Shown in pieces: positions 18,917 through 27,846 of a DNA stretch of 64,000 nucleotides. Below the pieces are notes generated by a model. The model worked only from the letters and a program-made list of their open reading frames with translations, searched no databases and had not been told where the DNA came from. Both the position numbers and the translations under genes were made by a program. The first letter of the stretch is position 1. Every line of letters begins with the position of its first letter. Location: the NCBI RefSeq assembly GCF_027484365.1, contig NZ_JAIXTC010000008.1, positions 1 through 64,000 of the forward strand, in the 5' to 3' direction. The DNA is from Brevundimonas sp. GTDB lineage: Bacteria; Pseudomonadota; Alphaproteobacteria; Caulobacterales; Caulobacteraceae.

Positions 18917-19804
18917 TCACGGCCATTTCACCACCGGCGGCATCGAGCTCAGGATCGAGTCCACGTTGCCGCCGGTCTTGAGGCCGAACATCGTGCCGCG
19001 GTCGTAGAGCAGGTTGAACTCGACGTAGCGGCCGCGACGGACGAGCTGTTCCTCGCGCTCTTCCGGCGTCCAGGCCTCGCTCATGCGGCGTTCGACGATG
19101 GACGAGTAGGTCTCGAGGAAGGCGTCGCCGACATCACGGGTGAAGGCGAAATCCTTTTCGTAGTCGCCCGAGTCATGGTGGTCGTAGAAGATCCCGCCTG
19201 TGCCGCGCGGCTCGTTCCGGTGCGACAGGAAGAAATAATCGTCGCACCAGGCCTTGAACTTCGGATGCCAGGTCGGGTCGTGGGCGTCGCAGGCCGCCTT
19301 CATCCCGGCATGGAAGGCGACCGTGTCCGGGGCGTCCTGACGACGGTCGATGTCGAGCACGGGGGTCAGGTCGCCGCCGCCCCCGAACCAGCTCCTGGTC
19401 GTGGCGATGAAGCGGGTATTCATGTGCACGGCCGGGATGCGCGGGCTGACCGGATGGCAGATCAGGCTGATGCCGGTGGCGAAGAAGCGGGGGTCTTCGG
19501 CGGCACCCGGCACCGTCTTCGCATAGTCGGCCGGGAACTCGCCGTGGACGGTGGAGACGTGGACGCCGACCTTCTCGAACAGGCGGCCGTGCATCATTCC
19601 CATGACCCCGCCGCCGCCGGCCGGCCTGTCCCAGGCCGTACGGACGAAACGGCCGGCCTCGCCCGGGAAGAGGTCGGCGGGTGCCGCGTCCTCCAGCGCC
19701 TCGAAGCCGGCGTGAATCCGGTCGCGCAGCGCCTCGAACCAGGCGCGGGTTTCGATCTTCTTCAGGTCAAGCGGATCGGCGTCGGGGAGGGGGGCCTGGC
19801 TCAT
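18917..19804 (-). CDS. hemF: Oxygen-dependent coproporphyrinogen-III oxidase
   Basis: Heme biosynthesis enzyme, 295 aa, decarboxylating coproporphyrinogen III to protoporphyrinogen IX with O2. Family motifs visible are [24 protein letters not shown] (split here by family numbering), [30 protein letters not shown] and the RGTGGIFYD segment. The C-terminal [19 protein letters not shown] and SMPPVVKWP are typical. It starts at ATG 19804, divergent from the M20 peptidase gene. It depends on oxygen, which fits the aerobic bc1 chain encoded close by. Confidence 0.97.
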   Translation of the reverse strand: MSQAPLPDADPLDLKKIETRAWFEALRDRIHAGFEALEDAAPADLFPGEAGRFVRTAWDRPAGGGGVMGMMHGRLFEKVGVHVSTVHGEFPADYAKTVPGAAEDPRFFATGISLICHPVSPRIPAVHMNTRFIATTRSWFGGGGDLTPVLDIDRRQDAPDTVAFHAGMKAACDAHDPTWHPKFKAWCDDYFFLSHRNEPRGTGGIFYDHHDSGDYEKDFAFTRDVGDAFLETYSSIVERRMSEAWTPEEREEQLVRRGRYVEFNLLYDRGTMFGLKTGGNVDSILSSMPPVVKWP

Positions 19805-19930
19805 GGGCCGCGTTCAATCACGTCTGAAGCCTGAGGTCACGGGGTGGCGGTTGAACCGGGATACCGCCCGCCGCGCTTTACTCGCTCCCCGACGTCGGCC
19901 ACGGTCACCGTCCCACAGCGAGTACCGTCC

Positions 19931-21223
19931 ATGCGACTGATCCTGCCTGCCCTGATCGGCCTCGTCCTGGCCGCACCCGCGATGGCCCAGACGCCAGAGG
20001 CCGAGCGGACGATCATGGCCGAGGTCGTCGCCGGGCATGGCCGTCACATCGATCTGCTGGAGCGGCTGGTCAATGTGAACTCGGGCACCCTGAACCTGGC
20101 GGGCGTGACGACGGTGGGTGAGATGGTCCGCGCCGAGCTCGAGCCACTGGGCTTCGACGTGCGCTGGGTCGACATGAGCGAGACGGGCCGGGCCGGACAT
20201 CTGATCGCGACCCACGACGGCGGCGGCAGGAACGTCCTGCTGATCGGCCACCTCGACACGGTGTTCGAGGTGGACAGCCCTTTCCAGACCTTCGTGCGCG
20301 ACGGCTCGCAGGCGACCGGCCCGGGCATCGGCGACGACAAGGGCGGGGTCGTGGTGATCATCGCCGCCCTCCGGGCCATGCAGGCGGCAGGAACGCTGGA
20401 GGGGTCGAACATCACCATCGTCCTGACCGGCGACGAGGAAAGGCCGGGCGCGCCGCTGGCGATCGCGCGGCGGGACCTGATCGAGGCGGGGCGGGTCGCG
20501 GACTTCGCCCTGGAGTTCGAGGGCCTGGCCATTGAGGACGGCGAGGAGTTCGGCACCATCGCGCGGCGCAGTTCGTCCAGCTGGACCCTGACCACCGGCG
20601 GCCGGACCGGTCATTCCAGCGGGGTGTTCGGGGACAATCTCGGCTATGGCGCGATCTACGAGATGGCCCGCATCCTCGACACCTTCCGGCGCGAACTGCC
20701 GGAGCCGAACCTGACCTACAACGTCGGGGTGATCGCGGGCGGGACGCCGGCGGAGATCGATGCGGACGGCTTCCGGGTCGAGGCCTCGGGCAAGACCAAT
20801 ATCGTCGCCGAGACAGCGATTGCGCGCGGCGATCTGCGCACCCTGACGCCCGAACAGGACGCGCGCGTGCGCGAGCGGATGGCGGGGATCGTGGAGGATC
20901 ATCTGCCGAAGACGACGGCCGAGCTGGAATTCGCGCCGGACGGTTATCCGCCGATGGCCCCGACGCCGGGCAACACCGCCCTTCTGGAGCGGCTCAACGC
21001 CGTCAACCGCGACCTCGGCTTGCCGGAGATGGCCCCCTACGATCCGGCGAAACGGGGCGCAGCGGATTCAGGGTTCGTCGCCGCCGACGTAGACACCCTG
21101 GGCGGGCTCGGCACGGCCGGATCAGGCGCCCATGCCGTCGGCGAATCGATCGACCTCGACAGTCTGGTACGCCAGTCGCAGCGGGCGGCGGTCCTGATCG
21201 GCCGCCTGAGCCTGGGCGAATAG
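19931..21223 (+). CDS. Exported M20-family metallopeptidase
   Basis: Predicted periplasmic zinc peptidase of 430 aa (carboxypeptidase G2/glutamate carboxypeptidase-like). The start is ATG 19931, giving a clean signal peptide ending AAPAMAQ. Zinc-site motifs visible are LLIGHLDTVFE, GPGIGDDKGG (bridging Asp), TGDEER (catalytic Glu) and FEGLAIED. A dimerisation-domain segment GGRTGHSSGVF follows. It stands next to an exported M19 dipeptidase in the same direction, 80 bp away, and both probably cleave scavenged peptides. No strong ribosome binding site is visible. Confidence 0.88.
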   Translation: MRLILPALIGLVLAAPAMAQTPEAERTIMAEVVAGHGRHIDLLERLVNVNSGTLNLAGVTTVGEMVRAELEPLGFDVRWVDMSETGRAGHLIATHDGGGRNVLLIGHLDTVFEVDSPFQTFVRDGSQATGPGIGDDKGGVVVIIAALRAMQAAGTLEGSNITIVLTGDEERPGAPLAIARRDLIEAGRVADFALEFEGLAIEDGEEFGTIARRSSSSWTLTTGGRTGHSSGVFGDNLGYGAIYEMARILDTFRRELPEPNLTYNVGVIAGGTPAEIDADGFRVEASGKTNIVAETAIARGDLRTLTPEQDARVRERMAGIVEDHLPKTTAELEFAPDGYPPMAPTPGNTALLERLNAVNRDLGLPEMAPYDPAKRGAADSGFVAADVDTLGGLGTAGSGAHAVGESIDLDSLVRQSQRAAVLIGRLSLGE

Positions 21224-21303
21224 CCGAGGGTGACCGATCGCCGCTTTCCTTCGGGCGCCGGCGTCTGCCAGTCTCCGTCCGTCATCGTCTTCCGGAGGTC
21301 GTC

Positions 21304-22557
21304 ATGATCCGCTCCTGCCTGCTCGCCGTGTCCGCCCTCGCCCTGGCCCTGCCGGCGGCGGCCCAGGAGGGAGAGGCGAGGGCGCGGGAGATTCTGCGGA
21401 CCACCCCCCTGATCGATGGCCACAACGACCTGCCCTGGGCGCTGCGGCAGGGCTACGGCAACGACCCGCATGCCGTCGATCTGTCGACCAATCTCGACGC
21501 CTCAACCGCGCTTCATACCGACATCCCGCGCCTGAGGGCCGGGGGTGTCGGCGGTCAGTTCTGGTCGGTCTATGTGCCGGCGACCCTGACCCCGACCGAG
21601 GCGGCGCGCGAGACCTTCGAACAGATCGACACCGTCCGCCGCATCGTCGCCGCCCATCCCGATGTGTTCGAACTGGCCACCACGGCCGACGACGTCGAGC
21701 GCATCCATGCGGCGGGCAGGATCGCCTCCCTGATCGGGATGGAGGGCGGCTATTCGATCGACGATTCGCTGGGCCTTCTGCGCGAGTTCCATCAGGCGGG
21801 CGCGCGCTACATCACCCTGACCCATTCGAAGACGACGACCTGGGCCGACAGCGCCACCGACGCCCCGAAATGGGGCGGGTTGTCGCCGTTCGGCGAGGAC
21901 GTGGTCCGCGAGATGAACCGGATCGGCATGATGGTCGACCTCAGCCACGTCTCGGAGGAGACGATGGTCGACGCCATGCGGGTGTCCGAGGCGCCGGTCA
22001 TCTTTTCCCACTCCTCGGCGCGGGCGGTGACGGCCCATCCCCGCAACGTGCCCGACAGTATTCTGCGCGCCATGAAGGATGACGGCGGCGTGGTGATGGT
22101 CACCTTCGTGCCGGGCTTCATCTCGGAGGCGGTCCGGAGCTGGAGCGCGGACCGGGCGGCCGAGGCGGCCCGGCTGCTGGCGCTCAATCCGGGCGATCCT
22201 GCCGCGGTGACGGCGGGCACGGCGGCCTGGGACGCGGCCCATCCGCAGCCGACAGCCGGCATCGCCGATGTGGTCGCCCACATCCAGCATGTCCGCGACG
22301 TGGCCGGGATCGACCACGTGGGTATCGGCGGCGATTTCGATGGCGTCACCAGCCTGCCGGTCGATGTGCAGGGGGTCGACGCCTATCCGCGCATTCTGGC
22401 GGCCCTGATGGCGGCGGGCTGGACGGACGCCGACATTCGCAAGCTGGCCGGCGAAAACGTGCTGCGGGTCATGCGCGCTGTCGAGGCCGTGGCCGCGTCA
22501 AAAGCGGGCGAGCGGCCCAGTCTGGCGGCGATTCCGGCGGTCGGGGCCCCGGACTAG
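21304..22557 (+). CDS. Exported membrane dipeptidase (M19 family)
   Basis: Zinc dipeptidase of 417 aa, likely periplasmic or outer-membrane-bound, with a signal peptide ending LPAAAQ. M19 ligands visible are IDGHNDLPW (first HxD), the GMEGGYSI glutamate, LTHSKTTTW, MVDLSHVSEETM and FSHSSARAV histidines and the HVGIGGDFDGV aspartate. CGGAGG lies 6-7 nt before ATG 21304. It ends 3 bases before the trmL stop on the other strand. Relatives cleave dipeptides, including D-amino-acid-containing ones in some cases. Confidence 0.92.
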   Translation: MIRSCLLAVSALALALPAAAQEGEARAREILRTTPLIDGHNDLPWALRQGYGNDPHAVDLSTNLDASTALHTDIPRLRAGGVGGQFWSVYVPATLTPTEAARETFEQIDTVRRIVAAHPDVFELATTADDVERIHAAGRIASLIGMEGGYSIDDSLGLLREFHQAGARYITLTHSKTTTWADSATDAPKWGGLSPFGEDVVREMNRIGMMVDLSHVSEETMVDAMRVSEAPVIFSHSSARAVTAHPRNVPDSILRAMKDDGGVVMVTFVPGFISEAVRSWSADRAAEAARLLALNPGDPAAVTAGTAAWDAAHPQPTAGIADVVAHIQHVRDVAGIDHVGIGGDFDGVTSLPVDVQGVDAYPRILAALMAAGWTDADIRKLAGENVLRVMRAVEAVAASKAGERPSLAAIPAVGAPD

Positions 22558-22560
22558 GAC

Positions 22561-23025
22561 TCAGCCGCGCGGCGCGGACCCGGCGCCGCCGGTCTGCCTC
22601 AGGGATTCGAACAGGCCGATCCCCGCGCTGACCGACAGGTTCAGCGAACGCGCCTCGGGCAGAATCGGGATGAAGACGCGGGCGTCGGCGGCGGCGTGGA
22701 CGTGGTCCGGCGCGCCTGAGCTTTCCGAACCGAACAGCAGGGTGTCGTCGGGTTGAAAGACGAAGTCGGTCAACGGGGTCGAGCCCTTCGTCGTGAACAG
22801 GACCAGCCGCCCCGCACCTTTCGACGCCTGAAACGCATCCCAGTCGGCATGGCGTGTCATGTGGGACAGGGGGCCGTAGTCGAGGGCCGCGCGCTTCATC
22901 GCCCGGTCGTCGAACAGGAAGCCCGTGGGCTCGATAATGTGCAGCTCCACCCCGAAACACGCCGACAGCCTGATGCAGGCGCCGACGTTCTGGGGAATGG
23001 CCGGTTGAAAAAGGGCGAGACGCAT
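22561..23025 (-). CDS. trmL: tRNA (cytidine/uridine(34)-2'-O)-methyltransferase TrmL
   Basis: SPOUT-class methyltransferase of 154 aa that 2'-O-methylates the wobble base of leucine tRNAs. The start is ATG 23025 (MRLALFQPAIPQNVG), with GGAGG 8 nt upstream; the ATG at 23040 lacks spacing. Trefoil-knot motifs visible are the N-terminal PQNVGACIRLSACFG, LLFGSESSG and the C-terminal IPILPEARSLNLSVSAGIGLFE, split around the conserved SLN. It is divergent from petA and convergent with the M19 gene. Confidence 0.93.
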   Translation of the reverse strand: MRLALFQPAIPQNVGACIRLSACFGVELHIIEPTGFLFDDRAMKRAALDYGPLSHMTRHADWDAFQASKGAGRLVLFTTKGSTPLTDFVFQPDDTLLFGSESSGAPDHVHAAADARVFIPILPEARSLNLSVSAGIGLFESLRQTGGAGSAPRG

Positions 23026-23222
23026 TCTAAGGCCCTCCATACGCGCGGGATGGGGTCTTGTCGCGGTCAGTACTGCGAGTGGTTCTCAAATAACCACAGC
23101 GACTTGCGGCGATGAGCCGCAAAGCCTGACCGGGTCGGAATCTCTCCGTCGCGCTAAGGACATTTCCTCGCACGCGGGTCGCCACATGGCTGCCCGCGAT
23201 CCGGGTTTTACAGAGGTGAGAC

Positions 23223-23768
23223 GTGGCCGAATCGGTCGTGACGAACGAACATTCCGAAGGTGAGGCCACCCGCCGGGACTTCATCCATATCGCTGCCGGC
23301 GCCGCAGCCGTCGGTGCGGGCGTGATGGTGGCCTGGCCGCTGGTCAACTCCATGAACCCGGCCGCCGATACCCTGGCGCTGTCGACCGTCGAGTTCGACA
23401 CCTCCAAGGTCGCCGAGGGGATGCAGATCGTCATCACCTGGCAGGGCAAGCCGGTGTTCGTGCGCAACCGCACCGCCGCCGAGCTGCAGCGGGTGATCGC
23501 CGACAACGACGCCTCGGACCTGAAGGAACCTCAGACCGACCAGGAACGCACAAAGGAAGGCCACGAGCCGATGCTGGTCGTGATCGGATCCTGCACCCAC
23601 CTCGGCTGTATCCCGACCTTCGGCTCGGGCGATTTCGGCGGCTGGTTCTGCCCCTGCCACGGCTCGCACTACGACGCCTCGGGCCGTATCCGTAAGGGGC
23701 CGGCACCGAAGAACCTGGTCGTGCCGGAATACGAATTCACCGCCGGCTCCACCATTCGGATCGGCTGA
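23223..23768 (+). CDS. petA: Ubiquinol-cytochrome c reductase Rieske iron-sulfur subunit
   Basis: Electron-transfer subunit of the bc1 complex, 181 aa, anchored by one helix with its 2Fe-2S domain in the periplasm. Twin-arginine signal/anchor [18 protein letters not shown] lies at 17-34. Cluster ligands are CTHLGC (124-129) and CPCHGSHY (143-150). It has a GTG start at 23223 with GAGG 7 nt upstream. It is the first gene of petABC; the 197-bp gap upstream, divergent to trmL, should hold the promoter. Confidence 0.97.
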   Translation: MAESVVTNEHSEGEATRRDFIHIAAGAAAVGAGVMVAWPLVNSMNPAADTLALSTVEFDTSKVAEGMQIVITWQGKPVFVRNRTAAELQRVIADNDASDLKEPQTDQERTKEGHEPMLVVIGSCTHLGCIPTFGSGDFGGWFCPCHGSHYDASGRIRKGPAPKNLVVPEYEFTAGSTIRIG

Positions 23769-23779
23769 GAGCGAACAAG

Positions 23780-25108
23780 ATGAGCGGACACGAATCCACC
23801 TACGTTCCCAAGACTGGCATCGAGAAGTGGCTCGACACCCGGCTTCCGATCGTGCGCTTCGGCGCTGACTATCTGTCGCTGCCGACGCCGAAGAACCTGA
23901 ACTACTGGTATACGTTCGGCGCGATCCTGACGATCTGCCTGGTCACGCAGATCGCCACCGGCATCTTCCTGGCCATGCACTATCAGCCGAACACGGCGAT
24001 GGCCTTCGCCTCGGTCGAGCGCATCATGCGCGACGTCAACGGCGGCTGGCTGATCCGCTACGTCCACGCCAACGGGGCGTCGATGTTCTTCGTGGCCGTC
24101 TACATCCACATGCTGCGCGGCCTCTACTACGGCTCGTACAAGGCGCCGCGGGAGATGATCTGGATCCTGGGCTGCGTGATCTTCTTCCTGATGATCGCCA
24201 CAGCCTTCCTGGGCTACGTCCTGCCGTGGGGACAGATGTCCTACTGGGGCGCCGAGGTCATCACCAATCTGATCGGGGCCATCCCGGTGATCGGCGAGCC
24301 GGTCCTGATCTGGCTGCGTGGCGGCCCGGCCATCGACAACGCGACGCTGAACCGCTTCTTCTCGCTGCACTATCTGCTGCCGTTCGTGATCTTCGGCGTC
24401 GTGGTGCTGCACCTCTGGGCCTTGCACACGGCCGGCCAGAACAATCCGGTCGGGATCCTGATCCCCAAGGAGCGCGAGGCCAAGGACACCATCCCGTTCC
24501 ACCCCTACTACACGGTCAAGGACGGCTTCGCCCTGATCCTGTTCCTGATGCTGTTCGCGGTGTTCGTCTTCTTCATGCCGAACGCCCTGGGCCACGCCGA
24601 CAACTACATCCCGGCCAACCCGCTGCAGACGCCGGCCCACATCGTGCCCGAGTGGTACATGCTGCCGTTCTACGCCATCCTGCGGGCCATCCCCGACAAG
24701 TTCGGCGGCGTGGTGGCGATGTTCGGCGCCATCGGCGTCCTGTTCATCCTGCCCTGGCTGGACACGTCCAAGGTGCGGTCGATGCGCTATCGCCCGACCA
24801 TGAAGATCTTCTTCCTGATCTTCGTAGTCGTGGGTCTGATCCTCGGCTGGTGCGGCGCCCAGCTGCCGGACGCTCCGGTGGTGCCCGGCATGCCGAGCTT
24901 CACCCTGATCGACGGCAAGCTGAACAGCTACCTGTGGCTGACCCGTCTGGCCACGCTCTACTACTTCGCCTTCTTCTTCGTGATCATGCCCTTCGTGGGC
25001 CTGAAGGAGACGCCGCTGAAGATCCCCGCGTCGATCTCCGAGCCGGTCCTGTCGGGACCGTCCGCGATGACCGCCGCTGCTCCCGCCGACGCCGAAAAGA
25101 AGGGCTGA
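23780..25108 (+). CDS. petB: Cytochrome b subunit of the bc1 complex
   Basis: Integral membrane quinol-oxidising subunit, 442 aa, with the two b hemes. Visible are the N-terminal helix with [11 protein letters not shown], paired heme-ligand histidines in the second and fourth helices ([17 protein letters not shown] and [20 protein letters not shown] regions), the [12 protein letters not shown] quinol-site segment and the conserved [18 protein letters not shown] loop. A C-terminal extension of about 25 residues ends in KKG. It lies 11 nt after petA and 5 nt before petC. Confidence 0.97.
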   Translation: MSGHESTYVPKTGIEKWLDTRLPIVRFGADYLSLPTPKNLNYWYTFGAILTICLVTQIATGIFLAMHYQPNTAMAFASVERIMRDVNGGWLIRYVHANGASMFFVAVYIHMLRGLYYGSYKAPREMIWILGCVIFFLMIATAFLGYVLPWGQMSYWGAEVITNLIGAIPVIGEPVLIWLRGGPAIDNATLNRFFSLHYLLPFVIFGVVVLHLWALHTAGQNNPVGILIPKEREAKDTIPFHPYYTVKDGFALILFLMLFAVFVFFMPNALGHADNYIPANPLQTPAHIVPEWYMLPFYAILRAIPDKFGGVVAMFGAIGVLFILPWLDTSKVRSMRYRPTMKIFFLIFVVVGLILGWCGAQLPDAPVVPGMPSFTLIDGKLNSYLWLTRLATLYYFAFFFVIMPFVGLKETPLKIPASISEPVLSGPSAMTAAAPADAEKKG

Positions 25109-25113
25109 TCGCG

Positions 25114-25971
25114 ATGTCGATTTCTATTCGCAAACTGGCTCTTTCGCTGGCGGCCATCGCGGCTGTCGGCGCGGCCTCCCCGGCCCTGGCCGAGGGCGGC
25201 GCCCATCACCCGCGCTCGGGCGGCTTCTCCTTCGAGGGGCCGTTCGGCACCTTCGACCAGGCCCAGCTGCAGCGCGGCTACAAGGTCTACCGGGAGGTCT
25301 GCGCGGCCTGCCACTCGATGGACCTGATGCATTTCCGCACCCTTGGCGAGCGCGGCGGTCCCTTCTATGACCCGCACGCCGAGAACCCGGCCGCCAACCG
25401 CTACGTGCGGGCCCTGGCCGCCGAGATCGAGGTCGCGGACATCGACACCGAGACCGGCGAAGCGATCCGTCGCCCGGCCACCGCGGCGGACAAATTCCCC
25501 AACCCCTATCCGAACCGCACAGCCGCGGCCGCTGCGAACGGCGGAGCCGCTCCGCCCGACCTGTCGGTGATGGCCAAGGCCCGTCACGGCGGCGCCGACT
25601 ACATCTACTCCCTCCTGTCGGGCTACGAAGCGCCCCCGGCCGGGCTTCGGATGACGGCGACCCAGCACTACAACCCGTACATGGCGGGCGACATGACCCC
25701 GTTCTGGGACGGCGATCCGGAACACGTCCCGGCCGGCGGCTTCATCGCCATGCCCGCGCCGCTGGCCAACGGCCAGGTCACCTATGACGACGGCACCGAG
25801 GCCACCGTCGACCAGATGTCGAAGGACGTCGCCGCCTTCATCGCCTGGTCCTCCGACCCCAAGGCGACCGAGCGGAAACAGTCGGGCATCGCGGTCCTGG
25901 CCTTCCTGGCCATTTTCGCGGGCATCACCTACGCCAGCTACCGCCGAATCTGGAAGGGCGTCGCCCACTAG
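25114..25971 (+). CDS. petC: Cytochrome c1 subunit of the bc1 complex
   Basis: Periplasmic c-type heme subunit, 285 aa, passing electrons from the Rieske centre to cytochrome c. The start is ATG 25114; a signal peptide ends ASPALAEG. The heme-binding CAACH is at residues 63-67, with an axial methionine candidate in the PAGLRMTATQHYNPYM region. A C-terminal anchor helix IAVLAFLAIFAGITYASY precedes the basic tail. A strong terminator follows 26 bp after the stop, so petABC is a closed three-gene operon. Confidence 0.96.
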   Translation: MSISIRKLALSLAAIAAVGAASPALAEGGAHHPRSGGFSFEGPFGTFDQAQLQRGYKVYREVCAACHSMDLMHFRTLGERGGPFYDPHAENPAANRYVRALAAEIEVADIDTETGEAIRRPATAADKFPNPYPNRTAAAAANGGAAPPDLSVMAKARHGGADYIYSLLSGYEAPPAGLRMTATQHYNPYMAGDMTPFWDGDPEHVPAGGFIAMPAPLANGQVTYDDGTEATVDQMSKDVAAFIAWSSDPKATERKQSGIAVLAFLAIFAGITYASYRRIWKGVAH

Positions 25972-25997
25972 GGCTCCTGCCATCGTTGATAGAAATC

Positions 25998-26027
25998 AGC
26001 CCGCCGGGTTCGCCCGGCGGGCTTTTT
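25998..26027 (+). terminator. Rho-independent terminator of petABC
   Basis: A perfect 11-bp stem (AGCCCGCCGGG and CCCGGCGGGCT) with a stable TTCG tetraloop is followed by five T. It lies 26 bp after the petC stop. Confidence 0.95.
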
Positions 26028-26116
26028 CTTGGGCGCCGTGTCGCGGGTCGCGCAAGTCGACAGCGAGGCGACCGCCCCCTAACCTCAGCCAACCGCTCAG
26101 TCTTCAAGGGTTCGCC

Positions 26117-27760
26117 ATGCGTTCGTTCACCGCCGTCGCCGCGCTTCTCGCCGGTCTGTCCCTGACCGCCGTCGCTTTCGCGCAGGAACCGGAATTCGAC
26201 GGGGCGCGCCTGTCCGAACACATCCGAATCCTGTCCGCCGATGACTTCGAGGGTCGCGGGATTGCGGCTCCGGCGGAACAGAAGGTCATCGACTACCTCT
26301 CGGGTCAGTTCGAGGCGGCCGGGCTCGAGCCCGGCGGCGACAACGGCGGCTGGACCCAGGCCGTCGCCCTGAACCGGTTCACGGCATCAGGGGTGCAGGC
26401 CCGGCTGACGGTCGGCGACTGGACCCAGCCCCTGGCCCAGGGCGAGCAGATCGTCATCTCCAGCCGACGTCCGGACCAGGATCACGTCATGCTGATGGAT
26501 GCTCCGCTGGTGTTCGTCGGTTACGGCATCCATGCGCCCGAGCGGAACTGGGACGACTTCAAGGGTCTGGACATGCGGGGCAAGATCCTGGTCGTCCTTG
26601 TCAACGACGCGGACTTCGAGGAGCCGGCGCTGAACACCTTCGGCGGCCGGGCCATGACCTACTACGGCCGCTGGACCTACAAGTACGAGGAAGCGGCGCG
26701 TCAGGGCGCCGCGGGCGTCATCATCGTCCACGAGACCGATCCGGCCTCCTACGGCTGGACCACTGTACGGAACAGCTGGACCGGTCCGAACTTCGACATC
26801 GTGCGCGAGAACGCCGACGAACGCGTGCCGATGGAAAGCTGGATCCAGCGCGAAGTCGCGGTGGAGCTGTTCCAGCGCGCCGGTCTCGATTTCGAGGCGT
26901 TGAAGGTCCAGGCGCGCAGCCGGGACTTCCAGCCGGTGGCTCTTGAGGGCGCCGGGATGGACGTGATGTTCAACGTCTCCTCGCAGCGGATCGAAACGCA
27001 CAACATCCTCGGCCGCCTGCCGGGGACCACGCATGCGGACGAGACCTTCCTCTATACCGCACACTGGGACCACATCGGGGTCGGCACGCCGGACGCGAAC
27101 GGCGACGCCATCTTCAACGGCGCCATCGATAACGCCTCGGGCATCGCCGGACTCATCGAACTGGCCCGGGTCTATGCCGCAGGCGAACGGCCCGAGCGGT
27201 CGATCGTCTTCATCGGCTTCGCGGCCGAGGAGAGCGGGCTGCTGGGCTCGGAATACTATGCTGCCAATCCGATCTATCCCCTGGCGACGACGGTCGGCGG
27301 CGTGAACATGGACTCGGCCAACGTCTATGGCCGCACGGCCGCGTTCGGCGTGGTCGGGTATGGACAGTCGGACTTCGACGAACGGATGGCCGCGATCGTC
27401 GAGGACCAGGGACGTGTCATCCAGCCCGACGGCAACCCGGCCTCGGGCACCTATTTCCGTTCCGACCACTTCCCGCTGGCCAAGCGTGGCATCCCGATGG
27501 CCTATGCCAAGTCGACGGGCGCCTTCGTGGATGAGCCGATCGCCGAACGCCTCGCCTCGCGCGACGCCTATACGGCCAACCGCTACCACCAGGCCGATGA
27601 CGAATGGTCGGGCGACTGGGACTATTCCGGCCAGGTCCAGGACCTGCAGGTCTACTGGTCGCTGGGGCACGCCCTGGCCAACAGCCGCGACTGGCCGCAG
27701 TGGAAGGAGGGCTCGGAGTTCGGGCCTGCGCGGGCGGCGACGGCGAGCGAGCGGGACTGA
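26117..27760 (+). CDS. Exported M28-family zinc aminopeptidase (first of tandem pair)
   Basis: Predicted periplasmic peptidase of 547 aa. ATG 26117 has AAGGG upstream and opens a signal peptide ending AVAFAQ. The catalytic domain is split by a PA-like insert (about 110-270). Zinc-site motifs are AHWDHIGVG, NGAIDNASGIAGLIE (bridging Asp), FAAEESGLLGSEY (Glu pair), NMDSANVYG and a final SDHFPLAKRGIP histidine. The next gene, 86 bp on, encodes a paralogue with the same layout and a similar length. Confidence 0.92.
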   Translation: MRSFTAVAALLAGLSLTAVAFAQEPEFDGARLSEHIRILSADDFEGRGIAAPAEQKVIDYLSGQFEAAGLEPGGDNGGWTQAVALNRFTASGVQARLTVGDWTQPLAQGEQIVISSRRPDQDHVMLMDAPLVFVGYGIHAPERNWDDFKGLDMRGKILVVLVNDADFEEPALNTFGGRAMTYYGRWTYKYEEAARQGAAGVIIVHETDPASYGWTTVRNSWTGPNFDIVRENADERVPMESWIQREVAVELFQRAGLDFEALKVQARSRDFQPVALEGAGMDVMFNVSSQRIETHNILGRLPGTTHADETFLYTAHWDHIGVGTPDANGDAIFNGAIDNASGIAGLIELARVYAAGERPERSIVFIGFAAEESGLLGSEYYAANPIYPLATTVGGVNMDSANVYGRTAAFGVVGYGQSDFDERMAAIVEDQGRVIQPDGNPASGTYFRSDHFPLAKRGIPMAYAKSTGAFVDEPIAERLASRDAYTANRYHQADDEWSGDWDYSGQVQDLQVYWSLGHALANSRDWPQWKEGSEFGPARAATASERD

Positions 27761-27846
27761 CTCTGGTCCTTTCATGACGAAACCGTAATGAGCCTCCGCC
27801 CGCCGGCCACCCTAATGTCCGCCCGGAAATGGCAAGGAGAGCCCTG